Shown here: positions 23,327 to 34,054 of the stretch, in pieces
How positions within the stretch are numbered: position 1 is the stretch's first letter
Layout: each line of letters begins with the position of its first letter
From: Nothophaeocryptopus gaeumannii
Lineage: Eukaryota; Ascomycota; Dothideomycetes; Mycosphaerellales; Mycosphaerellaceae
Assembly (NCBI GenBank): GCA_031771865.1
Contig: JASISA010000036.1
Coordinates: forward strand, 1,054,001 to 1,118,000
Length of the DNA stretch: 64,000 nt
Direction: 5' to 3'
Made by a program: the position numbers and the translations under genes
Notes under the pieces: generated by a model
What the model saw: only the letters and a program-made list of their open reading frames with translations
What the model was told of the DNA's origin: nothing
Databases searched by the model: none

Positions 23327-23776
23327 TCAGTCATCCGCCATGTCCTCGTCCTGGAAGTCATCATCGTCCTCGTCCTCGTCATCTTCCTCTTCCATGTTCT
23401 TCGCGGCCTCAGCGTAGTCGATGTTCTTGCCGCGAGTGCGCGAGCCGACGATGTTGTCCATATCGATCTCCTCCATGTTGTCCTCGTCGGCCTCCTCTGG
23501 CTCGCCTAGGTATGTGGTCAGTCGCAACGCGCAAGTTGGTCGGTCGGCGTCAACGAAGCTCACCCTCGCCCTGCAAAAATGTTAGCACAGCACCAAAGAA
23601 TACGCTCAGCTGAAACGCACCTCTTCTTCCTCTGCGCTGTCGTCCTCCTCGTCATCATCCATGGCATCGTCGGCCACAGCCTTGCCCTTGCCCTTGAGCC
23701 CAGCGTCAGAGCCCATGGGGGTGTCGGCGGCCTTAGCGCTCTCGTCTGCGCTTGGGTCCTGGACGGAGTTACTCAT
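23327..23776 (-). CDS. CHZ1: Histone H2A.Z-H2B chaperone Chz1
   Basis: Nuclear chaperone that binds H2A.Z-H2B (or H2A-H2B) dimers and delivers them for chromatin exchange. Three exons: 23776-23621 (156 nt), 23570-23564 (7 nt) and 23505-23327 (179 nt), giving 113 residues, normal for the family. Both flanks are highly acidic. The conserved CHZ motif is at about residues 66-89 (EEIDMDNIVGSRTRGK, then IDYAEAA). Intron 1 is GTGCGT...GTGCTAAC...TTTTTGCAG; intron 2 is GTGAGC...CTGAC...CCTAG. Both have good branch sites and acceptors, and only with the 7-nt exon does the frame stay open without using the weak GTTTCA donor at 23616. It is divergent from MCL1, with 279 bp between start codons. Confidence 0.9.
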
Positions 23777-24055
23777 GTTGAAGGTGTTGCGTGGTTGGAT
23801 GTTGTAACTATGGTGTGAGCTGTGAATCAGGAGGATATTGGCTTGCGATCGAGTGAGACGTACTGCGACAGGGTTCTGAATGTGCGAAACGGTGAGGTGT
23901 TGCGTTTGGCGCTGCTAGAACTAGAAAGCTCACGCGGAAGTCGCGCGCCGAGAAGAGTCCGTGCACCAATTTACGACGCGACTTCCCCCAAGCGCGTCGA
24001 CCTCACCTAAACACATAAGTTTGGTATATCGCAAAAAGCGCCCGCAACAGCGACA

Positions 24056-26696
24056 ATGGCGGCCCTACGCGGACGACCCGCACGTACGTATCCTCTTCTT
24101 AATTGCTCACTTTGGCGAATAGATCTAATCAAGATGCATAGATGCTCCTGGACCCACGTTCTTCAGCTACACGCCAAATGGGAAACATCTGGTGACAGCA
24201 GGACTCAATGGTGCCGTTCGCATCTTCGAACATGGCTCGGATGACGAGCCAGGAATCATCGACGTGTCAACAGAAAACCATCTCGCTGCAGTCGCTGCCA
24301 ATGACTTCCTCATTATCGGCTGCGACACGGGCGAGGTTACCAAGTACAAATTGGCCACGAAGAAGATGGAAGACATTCTAATCCGCTGCACGTCTCCTGT
24401 TCGAGATCTTGCGCTCTCACCTGACGCGCAATGGGTGGCGGTAGCGAGCGAGTATGCCAAATGAGATTGTCCACGCGTGTTCCGGCTGATATCTGCACAG
24501 CGATATGGATGTGAAGATCGTCAACACCCAGGACATGACCAAAGTCGTGTACCTAAGCGAGCATGTGAGGTCGATTAAGCAGCTCGCTTTCGACATGAGC
24601 GGGGCAACTTTGGCGGCCTCCTCCACCGATGGCATGATCTACATGTACTCGCTCAGCTCTGAACAGCCACAAATGATCAAGCGCATTGACGGCCTCATTG
24701 GCATGGTGCAGTCAGACGCTGAAACGAACATCAGAGCTGTATGGCACCCTGATGGCAGAGCTTTCGCTGTTCCGACACATGCCAGAGGTACGATTTTTAC
24801 CCAATCCTTGAGCTCCTCCTTTACTAACGTCTTCCAGATATACAAATAGTATCACGCGCCGATTGGACAAAGCAGAAGACGTTCACTGGCGGGCACAAAG
24901 CTGAGATCACCGCAGCATCATGGTCGCCTAATGGTGCCCTTTTGGTAACAGCAGATTTCGATCGCAGCTTAGTTCTTTGGGAAACGAGGACACAGAAGGT
25001 GCTGAAGACGTTTAGTGATGTTCGAGATGTCATTCTGGACATCCAATTCCATCCCAAAGACAACGTCCTGTCCTACACCAACAACAATGGCGAGCTTTTC
25101 ATCCGCGAAAACTTTGTGCCAGAGCAGCACAAATCCCTCCTCCGAAGCGGCATGCAGCCGGCACCTCTTACGAATGATCCACTTTCTGAAGTCTCTGGCA
25201 ACGCACGGAAGCCGATGGAGAACGGGACGAGGCGACGTACCGCAGAGGACGACTATTTGAACGATCTTTTGGGTCCGGATGCAATGTCCGAAGATGGAGA
25301 CGGCTTCATCGAAGATGACGACGGCGCTGGATATGCTGAGGAACCCAATCGTTTCGGCAAGCGGCCTGCGAACGCTTCAGACGGTCCACAGCCGAAACGG
25401 CACACCACATATAGCTCGTGGCAGCCACGAATGCAGGAGGCTTTCCAACCTGGATCCACGCCATGGAAAGGGAATAGACGATATCTCTGCTTGAACCTGA
25501 CCGGTTTCGTCTGGACCGTGAACCAAGAAACGCATCACACTGTCACCGTGGAATTCTACGATCGACAAGAACATCGTGATTTCCATTTCACGGACCCATG
25601 GCGATACGACAAGGCCTGTCTGAATGAGAAGGGAACTTTGTTCTCATGTGAGTCATCGAGAGATCATCCTGCGGTAATTTACTACCGACCACATGAAATA
25701 TGGACATCTCGAATCGACTGGCGAACAGAACTGCCACCCAGCGAAGAGGTCACATCTCTCTCCCTGAGTGACACCTGCTGTGTGGCAACAACAAGCCCAG
25801 GATACGTGCGAGTCTACAGCCTATACGGGGTACCGCTGAAGGTGTATCGGCAGAAGTCAACACCTGCTGTCAGTTGCGCCAGCTGGCGGGACTACATTAT
25901 GACAGTGGGCAACGGACCTGTCGGTGGCAACGGTGCCACTCGATTACTCTACACAATCGAGAATATCAAGCGGGACGAGACTCATCAGAGCGAGGACATA
26001 CTGGCACTCGCTAACGGCACAGAACTTCGAAGCGTCTTCTTCAGCGACCGAGGCGATCCTTGCATCTATGACAGCGCTGGTGTCTTGCTTGTCTGCCAAC
26101 ACTGGAGAACTCCAAGCCAAGCGAAATGGGTACCGCTACTCGACACACGAACACTCGACCGGCTTGCCACTGGCAAGAAAGAGGAAAGCTATTGGCCTGT
26201 TGCGGTAGCTAATGATCGCTTCCATTGCATCATCCTCAAAGGTGGCGAGCAATATCCTTACTTCCCTCGGCCTTTGCTCTCGGACTTCGAATTCAAAGTC
26301 CCTAGCTCCTCGCAAGCAGATGCTGAAGCGGATGAGGAAACCTTGACTAAGGATAGCCTCGAGGAACAGTATGTCCGCTTCTCCGTCCAGCACTCCCTAC
26401 TGCGCGACACTGTTGAGAACACGAATGCAACGTCATCGCAGAAGACGGAGGTCGGCGCAATGGAGCGTGAAATCGACAAGGCTTTGCTGAAGCTGTTCGC
26501 CGAAGAGTGTCGAAATGGCGAGGAACATGGTATGAGAGCTCTGGAAATCGCGACCCTTATGAAGGATCGAACAGGAAAGATGCTTGAAGCTGCTGGAAAG
26601 ATCGCTCAGCGCTTTGAACGAGACCTTCTGAATGAGAAGGTCAATGAACTGACTGAACGTCGTATGGTCGGGCTAAGGGACGATGACGATGTATAG
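24056..26696 (+). CDS. MCL1: Replisome adaptor Mcl1/Ctf4/SepB (AND-1 family)
   Basis: Links the CMG helicase to DNA polymerase alpha and supports sister chromatid cohesion. Four exons: 24056-24083, 24142-24451, 24501-24787 and 24838-26696, giving 827 residues. The N-terminal WD40 propeller spans about residues 10-290 (blades such as GLNGAVRIFEHG, ASDDMDVKIVN, ITAASWSPNGALLVTADFD). An acidic linker (DDYLNDLLGPD, EDGDGFIEDDDG) leads into the conserved SepB/Ctf4 propeller (KGNRRYLCLNLTGFVW, HRDFHFTDPWRYD). A helical end carries the trimer-forming region. No HMG box is visible, in line with fungal rather than animal members. Introns are 58, 49 and 50 nt; each junction restores the WD repeats. Known as sepB in Aspergillus and CTF4 in yeast. 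Confidence 0.94.
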
Positions 26697-28315
26697 ACGT
26701 ACTGGCAGAACGTTCTGTGCCGCCTCTCTGCTCAATCTACCTGGATACTAAGCACACTTTCATGATTGCACAGCGTTCTCACGCAAGACACAATCAACCT
26801 GAATACCTCGGGACAGTGAACGCATGTCTGGAGAGCGTTTATGAAAGCCGCCAGTCTGCGGCATGGCGGCATGACGAGCGGTGAGCGCCGCGACATGATG
26901 AGCAAGTATGGGTTTGGTCTCGACAGGGCGAAGTTTCCAGTGTTATACGAAATAAAGGCTTGGCTTTTCTCCTGCCAACACGTATTGTTCATGCGTGGGA
27001 CAGTACTCGGCAATGAACGATGCCCATCAGTCGGCCCTGCGTACCGCCCCATGGTCACATCCGGTCAGCTCTCCGGGATTTCTCTGCTGCAGTGCGCCGT
27101 CGCTTTCACGAGTGGACTGGAATGTTCAGGTGCAAGAAAGCCGGTTGCGCCGACCTGAGAGGCCGCTCCTATGAGCCAACTGATGTCCGCGCCGAATCAC
27201 CCCTATCTGTTGTGCAATGCAACTTTCCGACTAGCAAACAATATGCGGATCATGTGAAACGGCACGTGCCCTGTGTTTGTGTTACCTCACCAATCTGGGG
27301 CGTATATCGATCTTTCTGGAAGGTCACGTTCACAACGAGTTCGCGATCGTTGGCGCGGGAGCTATGGTTACATTTTAAATGCGTCTTCGATTACGGAAAA
27401 CCAGGCAAATGCTGGTCATATCAGCTACACAGGAATTGCGAGCTAGGGGCGCAGGTAGCTCATCTTCTCACTTTGGACAAGTTGTCTTGCTCTTACGAAA
27501 TTCGCTGTGCCTCGTGCGTCCGAACAGCCTTATGTACCGCTCCGCGCTTGCATAGACCGTAGCCTTTTGCTACTCGGAACGACGCAGCGATCGAGAATAT
27601 TCGGTCTGTTGACGGCACCGATTCCTGATTACAATTGGTGCTCTGCCTGGACAAGTCTCCCCTTTGTTCAAACACTCACGCAGCTCCGAGAAACATTCCT
27701 GCGTGCCGTCGTCATCAATCACGTCATGGAAAGACTCTGTATCACCCAGCCCGGAACCGCCGACATTGATTAATGAGTCAATACTCATACTCGTCGGAGC
27801 GTTCTCCGATCTGTGTTCGCTTTTGTCGGACACGCCAAATACTCATGCTGGTCTGAACGGTCCCACAGGCGCGTTTGTCTCTGCTGCCCAAGTACCAAGT
27901 GCAACTGTCCCTCCAGGCAGGCATATGTGCACGTAACAAGCATACCCAACCGGCCGTTGGTCCTCCCCTGCTGCTTACTACTGGTACCGGTCAACACACG
28001 TACGATCGCAGCAAGCCACCAGCTATGTGGCATGTCATGTAACCGACATGTACCGCAGCGCGATCAGAGACCACGTTCCACCGCCGCATAAGGCCATGTT
28101 CGGAGGCCGCGCAGCAACCCTTATTAGAGTCGCATATTCTGTTTGTCGACCTGCTTCCTCTTCTTGTCTACTACAACAACTTCCCGAGCTTAGATTCTAC
28201 TATTCGACGATCGACTCGTTCACCAACATACTACAGATATAAGCCTCATTATATCCGTGTCCTTCCCGCAACCCTCTGACACCTCTATGACCAGACCAAC
28301 CCAACTTCTCAACGC
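26697..28315. other. Gene-poor region with a zinc-finger-like trace
   Basis: About 1.6 kb with no convincing complete gene. Overlapping short frames on both strands have shadow-like compositions. One stretch (27122-27265, separate entry) resembles a C2H2 zinc finger. No transposon end or tandem repeat was seen. Confidence 0.4.
27122..27265 (+). pseudogene. Possible degenerate C2H2 zinc-finger fragment
   Basis: In one frame, WTGMFRCKKAGCADLRG is followed about 20 codons later by SKQYADHVKRH. Together they supply the Cys-x4-Cys and His-x3-His pairs of a fungal C2H2 finger, with an over-long spacer that may hide an intron (a TAG acceptor falls just before CAAACAATATGCG at about 27235). No flanking fingers, start codon or regulatory domain could be linked. 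This may be a relic, a fragment of an unrecognised gene, or chance. Confidence 0.22.
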
Positions 28316-28681
28316 ATGGAGCTCGCACTAGCAGGTGGCCACGGCAACGCCCTCCGGCGGTCAAACCTCCTCGACCCCTTCGAGTCAGAATTCTTCTGCG
28401 ACCCGGACGTTATCAACCAGCTCTACTGGCAACACGGCTACACAACCGGCCACAGTCACCATCATCTCCAACAAATGGAACTCCTGCGCCAATACACTCT
28501 CCTTCATCGCGGTAGACGAGGAGGCCGTTGGAACCGGAGTTCACTTATGTTTGATCCCAGGATGATGGGAATGGGCGGGTATGGCGGAATGGGAGGGTAT
28601 GGAGGAGGTTATGGTGGCGGAGGGGGATTGTTGATGGGGAGTCCGTATGGGTTTATTCAGAATCCTTGGGGGATGTTTTAG
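28316..28681 (+). CDS. Small hypothetical protein with Gly-rich tail
   Basis: 121 residues, single exon. The first 70 residues are of ordinary composition (NLLDPFESEFFCDPDVINQ, a HSHHHLQQ histidine cluster). The last 45 are built of GMGGYGG and GGYGGGGG repeats followed by SPYGFIQNPWGMF. No signal peptide or membrane segment. The ordered N-terminus argues that this is a real gene and not chance. A 14-codon upstream open frame starts at 28287 and overlaps the start codon, which could lower translation. The family is not recognised; Gly/Tyr-rich tails occur in RNA-binding and stress proteins, but no RNA-binding motif is present. Confidence 0.6.
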   Translation: MELALAGGHGNALRRSNLLDPFESEFFCDPDVINQLYWQHGYTTGHSHHHLQQMELLRQYTLLHRGRRGGRWNRSSLMFDPRMMGMGGYGGMGGYGGGYGGGGGLLMGSPYGFIQNPWGMF

Positions 28682-29886
28682 GCCTCACTGCTAGAAGTGA
28701 TAATGATTGCCAGAAGCAACTTTTGTAGATGAGGCCTCAAACATGGGTGGAGCGGAAACGAGCAACCAGCAATGAGATGCGAACGATCCGAGGATGATTG
28801 ACGAACTAGATTGAACAGAGTACACTGAGATGATCAGCAGATTGACGACTGTTTCGTCGAGAGAAGGGAGAGGGCGTTGGAAGGAGTTGTTGGATGGATT
28901 TGGAAGTATGTTGTGTTCTTTCTTCCTATGATATGTACTTTATTACGAGTGCGCTCGCTATTCAACTTCACGAGGTCAGCACAAGACTACGCAGGCGCGG
29001 TCTTTCCACAGTCTATAGCTTTATTTCTCACAGGAAATCGTCCCGATCGCTGATCGCTGCTAAGACACCTTGCCCCATCTCGTCTTCCCCCAGAACTTCC
29101 TTGTGTTCGCAATCACACTCCAGGCGTTTACCAATACTCCCTCGTCTCACTTCCCTCTCTGCCCAGACAGTTCACCGGCACGGACGGCTTCTCATCGTCA
29201 CACCGCCTTGCAATAACCCGTTTGAAATATTGCAACGGATCTTGTGATTCTCGGTGCCTGTACAGGGCGAGTAGATGTGCTCTGGCGCGGCTCACCGGTC
29301 CGGGGATGATTGCGTATGCAGTGTATCGTCTGTCAGGCCTCTACATGGAGCTGTGAGCGCATGCACCGGCCAGAACTGAGTGTTCAAACGGAATCATATG
29401 TTTGAAGCAAAAGACCGAACCGGTAGAACGAGTGCAGGCAGATATGTGAGCTGCTCGCCGAAGCGAGCTTCTTCATTTCAACTAGAGTCCTCCCACCTCA
29501 CTCATGTTACTCTGGACACTTGTACCTGTTACCCTAACACTACATTTTATACATCCAGCATGTACACATCGCGTGCCAGTCATTCGCGGACCTTCCGGTG
29601 AGGCATTTCGAGCCTTCTGGGCCTGTCAAGTCGCAGGTGTGGCAAAGCGCCTCGAACGTGGGTATCCGATGCAGCGGTCCTCTGATCGGTGCCTGAAGCG
29701 CCGCGCCACAGGTCATTTTATTTACCCGAGGCGTTTCTCCGCGCGATTTCTCGTAATCTGGATGCCTGCATGCCCGTCTTTCTCGTAGGATATTGTACGA
29801 CTATAGGTTGGTCCTGCGATCGACCGAGGAAGCCAGCACTGGATTTCCGCAGCTATTGCTTCTCAAACCGTCTCCTCTTGTTTGAC
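28682..29886. other. Intergenic region, no gene recognised
   Basis: About 1.2 kb. Open frames at 28894-29247 and 29380-29985 on plus are short, overlapping and without motifs. It holds the 3' flanks of the Gly-rich gene and the EMI1-like gene. Confidence 0.4.
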
Positions 29887-30591
29887 TCACTCCTTAATCT
29901 GCACACTCCCACCCTCATCCTCATCCGGATCCCTCCAAAAAGCCCTCTTAACAGCAACCTTCCTCACCTCCCAAACATCCTCTGAACTCCTCCCCGCATT
30001 CTCCCTCTTCCTCTCCTCCTCCCTCTTCCTATAGTAATCCACAACCTGTGCCTCCCTATCCTTGTTCCCCAATCCCCTCGTCCGCATACAAAACCAAAAC
30101 GCGCCCCATTGCTCCCCACAACTCCGCAAATGTCCATATCGGTATATGTCGTTGAATTTGCCGCCCATGGATTGGCAGTAAAATGCTTGGTCGAAGGCTT
30201 GCCGGCAGGACATGCTGCGGGGATAGAGGGCGGAGGGGGAGATGTCGAGGTTGCCATCTGGGAGGATGCGGGAGTTGGAGGCTGGTTCAGAGCGGGATTG
30301 GGCTTGGAGGGCGGTCTCTCCTTCTAGGGCCAGAGCTCGCTTGGCGGCGCGTTGGGTTGAGGCGGCGGATGGGTCGGCGGTTTCGAATTGTTTTATTAGG
30401 GCTTCGAGTTCGGCGTCTGCTTGGGACTCGCGGGAGTCATTTTGGGTAGATGGTGGTGCTGGGCCTGGACGGCCGAAGATTCGCATTCGTTGCTCGTCGG
30501 AGAGGGCTATGCTGTTATTCGTTGGTTCGGTAGGGATGTCACTGGATTGTGAGGGGGCATCGGAGCCGCCTGAGCTGAAAGGCCACACCAT
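29887..30591 (-). CDS. EMI1: DUF3128 twin-CX9C protein (Emi1-like)
   Basis: Single exon, 234 residues. The DUF3128 core lies at about residues 125-170: SCRQAFDQAFYCQSMGGKF, then YGHLRSCGEQWGAFWFCMR. Each half has two cysteines separated by exactly nine residues, so this is a twin CX9C helical hairpin, the fold of proteins oxidised by Mia40 in the mitochondrial intermembrane space. Yeast Emi1 is named for early meiotic induction and has been linked to mitochondrial function. The N-terminal 120 residues are Ser/Gln/Ala-rich and likely disordered, with one short helix (DAELEALIKQFETAD). The C-terminal 60 residues are highly charged. No intron is needed. Function in filamentous fungi is inferred only. 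Confidence 0.88.
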   Translation of the reverse strand: MVWPFSSGGSDAPSQSSDIPTEPTNNSIALSDEQRMRIFGRPGPAPPSTQNDSRESQADAELEALIKQFETADPSAASTQRAAKRALALEGETALQAQSRSEPASNSRILPDGNLDISPSALYPRSMSCRQAFDQAFYCQSMGGKFNDIYRYGHLRSCGEQWGAFWFCMRTRGLGNKDREAQVVDYYRKREEERKRENAGRSSEDVWEVRKVAVKRAFWRDPDEDEGGSVQIKE

Positions 30592-31001
30592 CTCGACGTC
30601 TACATTTGTATGTGCGAGTTAAATGGAGTGATCGTGAAAGTTGGAGGTCCTTCACATGCTCGGACATTGTGGACACAGCTCGGCTCATCATCGGCGCCTT
30701 AGCGTGGTATGCTTCCACTTCACTTGCTTCGACCTCCTTCGAGCTCTAAAATCCTCACTGAATATCTATACTTGTAGCACTGTTCTTCACGATTAGAGTG
30801 AACACGAGTCTCAGTTTTCACCACCAAGCAAGCTTGACATGTGATGCCGTCGACCACGATACCACAATTAGACTTTCGGTGTTTGCTTGGCCGATGCAAC
30901 CATTTCGTGCCACCATGAACACATCCATGTCTTCTCCCGACACTTCACGTTTCGATCCTTCCTTCAGGCCTTGAAGCCGAACTCAGCCTCGGAAACTGAA
31001 G
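30592..31001. other. Divergent promoter region between EMI1-like and GNAT genes
   Basis: About 410 bp between two start codons pointing apart. No known regulatory motif recognised. Confidence 0.45.
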
Positions 31002-31805
31002 ATGCCAATCCGACCAGCAACCTACGTCGACCTCACACCAGCAGCGAAATGTCTCGCCCGCGCCTTCTACGACGAAGCTTGCTTCGGGGTATACATGCGT
31101 AAGGCAAAAAAGCACAATCCATTGTAGGGCTACTGTTCTGACCTAAAATCAGACCCGCGCCGCGCCCAATACCCAGATGACATGTACCTCCACTTCCTAA
31201 ACCAACTACGACGAGCCTACGTCTCTGGCCCTGACATCCACTTTCTCGTATCCTACAAAACAGACCCCAACGGCCGGGAGGTCATTACCGGACTGGCGCA
31301 GTGGTCCAGATTCAGAGCGAAGACTCCCGCGAAGACTTTCTACCAAAGTGCAACGCAAACGCTTATGGGAAGCTATATTTGGCTTGAGTCGTTCGTGTAT
31401 CCCAACCGCGCAGCGGATCCTTCACGGACGGGACTACTAGCAGGTTTACCTCCCTACGTTTCCCATTTCTGGACAGGCACCCGGTCCGAAGTCTGGGATC
31501 TGACACTCCTCGGCGTCGACCCTTTAGCCGGTCGCCAGGGATTCGGTCGCGAGCTCGTTGCTTGGGGATTTGCGAGAGCAAGGGAAGAAGGAATTGGATG
31601 CAGTGTTACGAGCTCGGAGGGAAAAGAACCATTCTATCAGCGATGTGGGTTTGATGTTATTGCGGGAACGGCGAGGGATGAGGGCGGGGAGGAAAATCCT
31701 CTGAATAGGGAAAACATTCCGGGCGGGACGGTGCTTTTTTGGGACGGCGGGAGAGGGGTGGGAGGGGGTGAAGCGGTATCAGGAAGATTGACGAAAGCTA
31801 TGTGA
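31002..31805 (+). CDS. GNAT-family N-acetyltransferase
   Basis: Transfers an acetyl group from acetyl-CoA to an amine; substrate unknown. Exons are 31002-31098 and 31153-31805, joined across a 54-nt intron (CGTAAGG donor, AAATCAG acceptor), giving 249 residues. The N-terminus MPIRPATYVDLTPAAKCLAR is a typical GNAT first strand and helix. The join gives VYMHPRRAQYPDD, a motif common in fungal members. The acetyl-CoA binding motif A is LLGVDPLAGRQGFGRELV (around residue 150), followed by a helix and a FYQRCGF strand. The C-terminal 30 residues are Gly-rich. No targeting signal is seen, so a cytosolic site is likely. Confidence 0.87.
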
Positions 31806-31860
31806 TGTGGCTGTTGTGGCTAGTGTACAGTAACCCGTCGAGAGTGCGAAGTGCTCGCAC

Positions 31861-33135
31861 TCAGTCGATGTCTAGATCGATGATCTCTTGCTTCTCCCAT
31901 ATTTGCCGCTTTTCCTTCTTCACGGCTTGTCGCTTCTGCTTGAGCTTGCGTTCGAGACCCGCAATGACACTCTCCAGCTCGACTTTCCTCAGCTCTCGCT
32001 TCATGCTTGCTAGCTCCGCCTCGATTTCATCTTCGCCGTCGCTCTCGTCCTTCACGATGATTGGCTTCCTATTGTTTTTCTCGACGTGCGCCTGCTCGAG
32101 AGTATTGACCTTCTTGTCGACATTCTCTGTGAGATCAATCGTAGTACGCTGTCGCTTCGCACGTTGTAGATTAGCGTCCAAGGACGCAGGGCGCTTCTTT
32201 GCTTGCTCCGAGATGGCATTCTCGCTTGGCTGCTCTGTCACTGCCGGCTGGTCATGTTCAGTAGCTTGGTCTTGTCTCTCCATGTTCCCACTTTGTGGGG
32301 CATGTGCTTCTTCACGGTCCACACTGGTCGGCTCAGAAGTGGAGACTACACTACCATCTTCCTGCTGAGTCGTTGTGAGACCTTCCTCTGACTGAGACAG
32401 GCGACTTGTAGACTCCTCTCTATCGTGCAACTCATCATCACTGGCATTTTTGACGGCATTGCTCGCATTGGAGGCTGTTCCTTCCAATTCGTCGTCGGCC
32501 ACTGGAGTCTCGGCGGGATCATCGACGCCGGGTGGATCAAGGTCGTTGGATTCTTCGTCATCATTCTCATCTCCAGAACCTGCTTCCTCCACAGTCCCTT
32601 CAACGGGTTGAAAGGAGTCTGGAGCATCCCGATGGGCCTACACCCATCTTTGGGCTTTCTCAGCCCATGAGAACTTCTTTCCTCTTGGAGGTTTCTTGAG
32701 CTTGGTACACGTGCCGCAGGTCCGAGCTGACGTCTCATGAGCCTGCCAGTCCTGATCTTTCGATACAGTATCTGATGTCGTTGGGTCCGGCTCGACAGAT
32801 GACGAATCTTGTGGCGTCGGGCCAGAAGTCCGTCCTAGGTCCCGAGTCGATGGATTCTTTCTGCCAGATATAGCCTTACTCGAATGGTCGCTGTCATCGC
32901 TGCTATCTGCTGTGAACTGCTTCTTCGTCCTGGTACGACGGCGGTGCTTGACGGGACAGTCGCAAATTTCAGGAAGCTTTCGATGACCTGTGATCCTCTT
33001 GCGCCTCGGCTTTGTCGCGCGATCTAGTCTCTTCAGGTACATCACTTCCATGTACTTCATGTACCCTTTGCCTATTTTCCAGCTTGTCATGAAGGCTTCG
33101 TCTGGAATAGGAGCATATCTGTTCGTGTCATTCAT
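31861..33135 (-). CDS. Unidentified charged nuclear-type protein, frame interrupted by one TAG
   Basis: Two long open stretches lie in the same frame, 33135-32641 (165 codons) and 32637-31861, separated only by a TAG at 32638-32640. The first part has a short globular start (YAPIPDEAFMTSWKIGKGYM), basic clusters (KPRRKRITGHRK, HRRRTRTKKQ) and cysteines in CDCPVKH and TCGTCTK. The second part is acidic, then has a basic patch (AKKRPASLDANLQRAKRQR), SUMO-interaction-like TIDLTE and EIIDLDID, and a long charged coiled coil. Composition suggests a nuclear protein (inference). The TAG could be removed by a 57-nt intron (GTGTAG...GTGGAG) or a 90-nt intron (GTACCA at about 32711 to CTCCAG), both with weak signals. 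It could also be read through, or be a true break. No family recognised. Confidence 0.6.
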
Positions 33136-33348
33136 GGCATTCTGTCCAAGAAGTGACTGGAGAGTACCGGCCTTGTCCTGTATCCGGTTCTCTACATCGA
33201 CGAGACGTGCTGCAAATGTCAGTGCAAGAACCGAGTTTGGGCAGCATGTGGCGTACCTTGAGATCTTGGCCGAAATTCGAATCTGTACTTATGCCCATTT
33301 TTGCTCTTTCTTCCCCGGAAAGATCCCTCCCGGAAGGGACGTTTCTCT

Positions 33349-34054
33349 TTAGGCGGCAAGGAGCTCGATTTGCTTTGCGAAAGTTAGCCTTATTCTATCA
33401 TTTAGCGCGCAATTCAACTTGCTCTTGTTCTGGCCGCCGCTTGCCTTTCTGGTCCCTCCAGTGAGGGTTCCCGCGCTGGATGATAACGGTGATAGCCCCT
33501 GGGTTGGCGAAGTTTTGTACGAGTCGTGTTTGCACAATTCCCAGCGGTTGATCTCATCATCTAATTCATGTCAGTGCATAGAACCTCCAAAACCGATGCC
33601 ACTGACCCTCACGCGTGGAGTCTACAATCTCCTTGAATGCGCCTATGTCATTTTCCTCCTCTCTCCATCCTTCCAAATGGAAATGCTGGCCAAGCACACG
33701 AAACTTCTGCCTCATATAGTGGACGAACTGGCTCGAGACTTCCCTTTGCCACACGCTATCTTGCCAGTCGTAGAGATCATGGTCTGGTGTTGGCTCGAAA
33801 GGCTCATCTACACCGTTTCCCACGTTGACCAGTACAGCAGAGCCTGTGAAAATGCCGAAGCTCTCCAGGAACCGGACGACGACCGCGAACTTCTGCGTCA
33901 CGCGCGGTACAAAGGCGCATCGGTACCGACTACTATAGTCATCTTTCGGATCGATTCTATACTCGGGCTTCAACTCGAGCTCTGGAAACCTGTGACTTTT
34001 GGTGTATTCGCCCACCGGCTTGACATACATCTCAATGCCATTGTCGTGGATCAT
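33349..34054 (-). CDS. DUF7918-like fungal protein
   Basis: Exons are 34054-33607 and 33560-33349, joined across a 46-nt intron (GTCAGT donor, CACTGACATG branch, AATTAG acceptor), giving 219 residues. The join produces IVDSTRE-DDEINRWEL, which reads naturally. The first 150 residues look like a beta-rich domain: GIEMYVKPVGEYTKS, RYRCAFVPRVTQKFAVVVRF, TGSAVLVNVGNG, ending in FHLEGWREEEND. This pattern resembles the uncharacterised fungal DUF7918 domain (judged from memory, not searched). The tail is Ser/Gly/Lys-rich and likely disordered. No signal peptide or membrane segment. Function unknown. A further 5' exon cannot be excluded. Confidence 0.6.

Noticed and set aside
23777..24055. S-phase MluI-box in the CHZ1-MCL1 promoter
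   Set aside because: Only partial cgcg-type matches were found; the exact ACGCGT core is absent.
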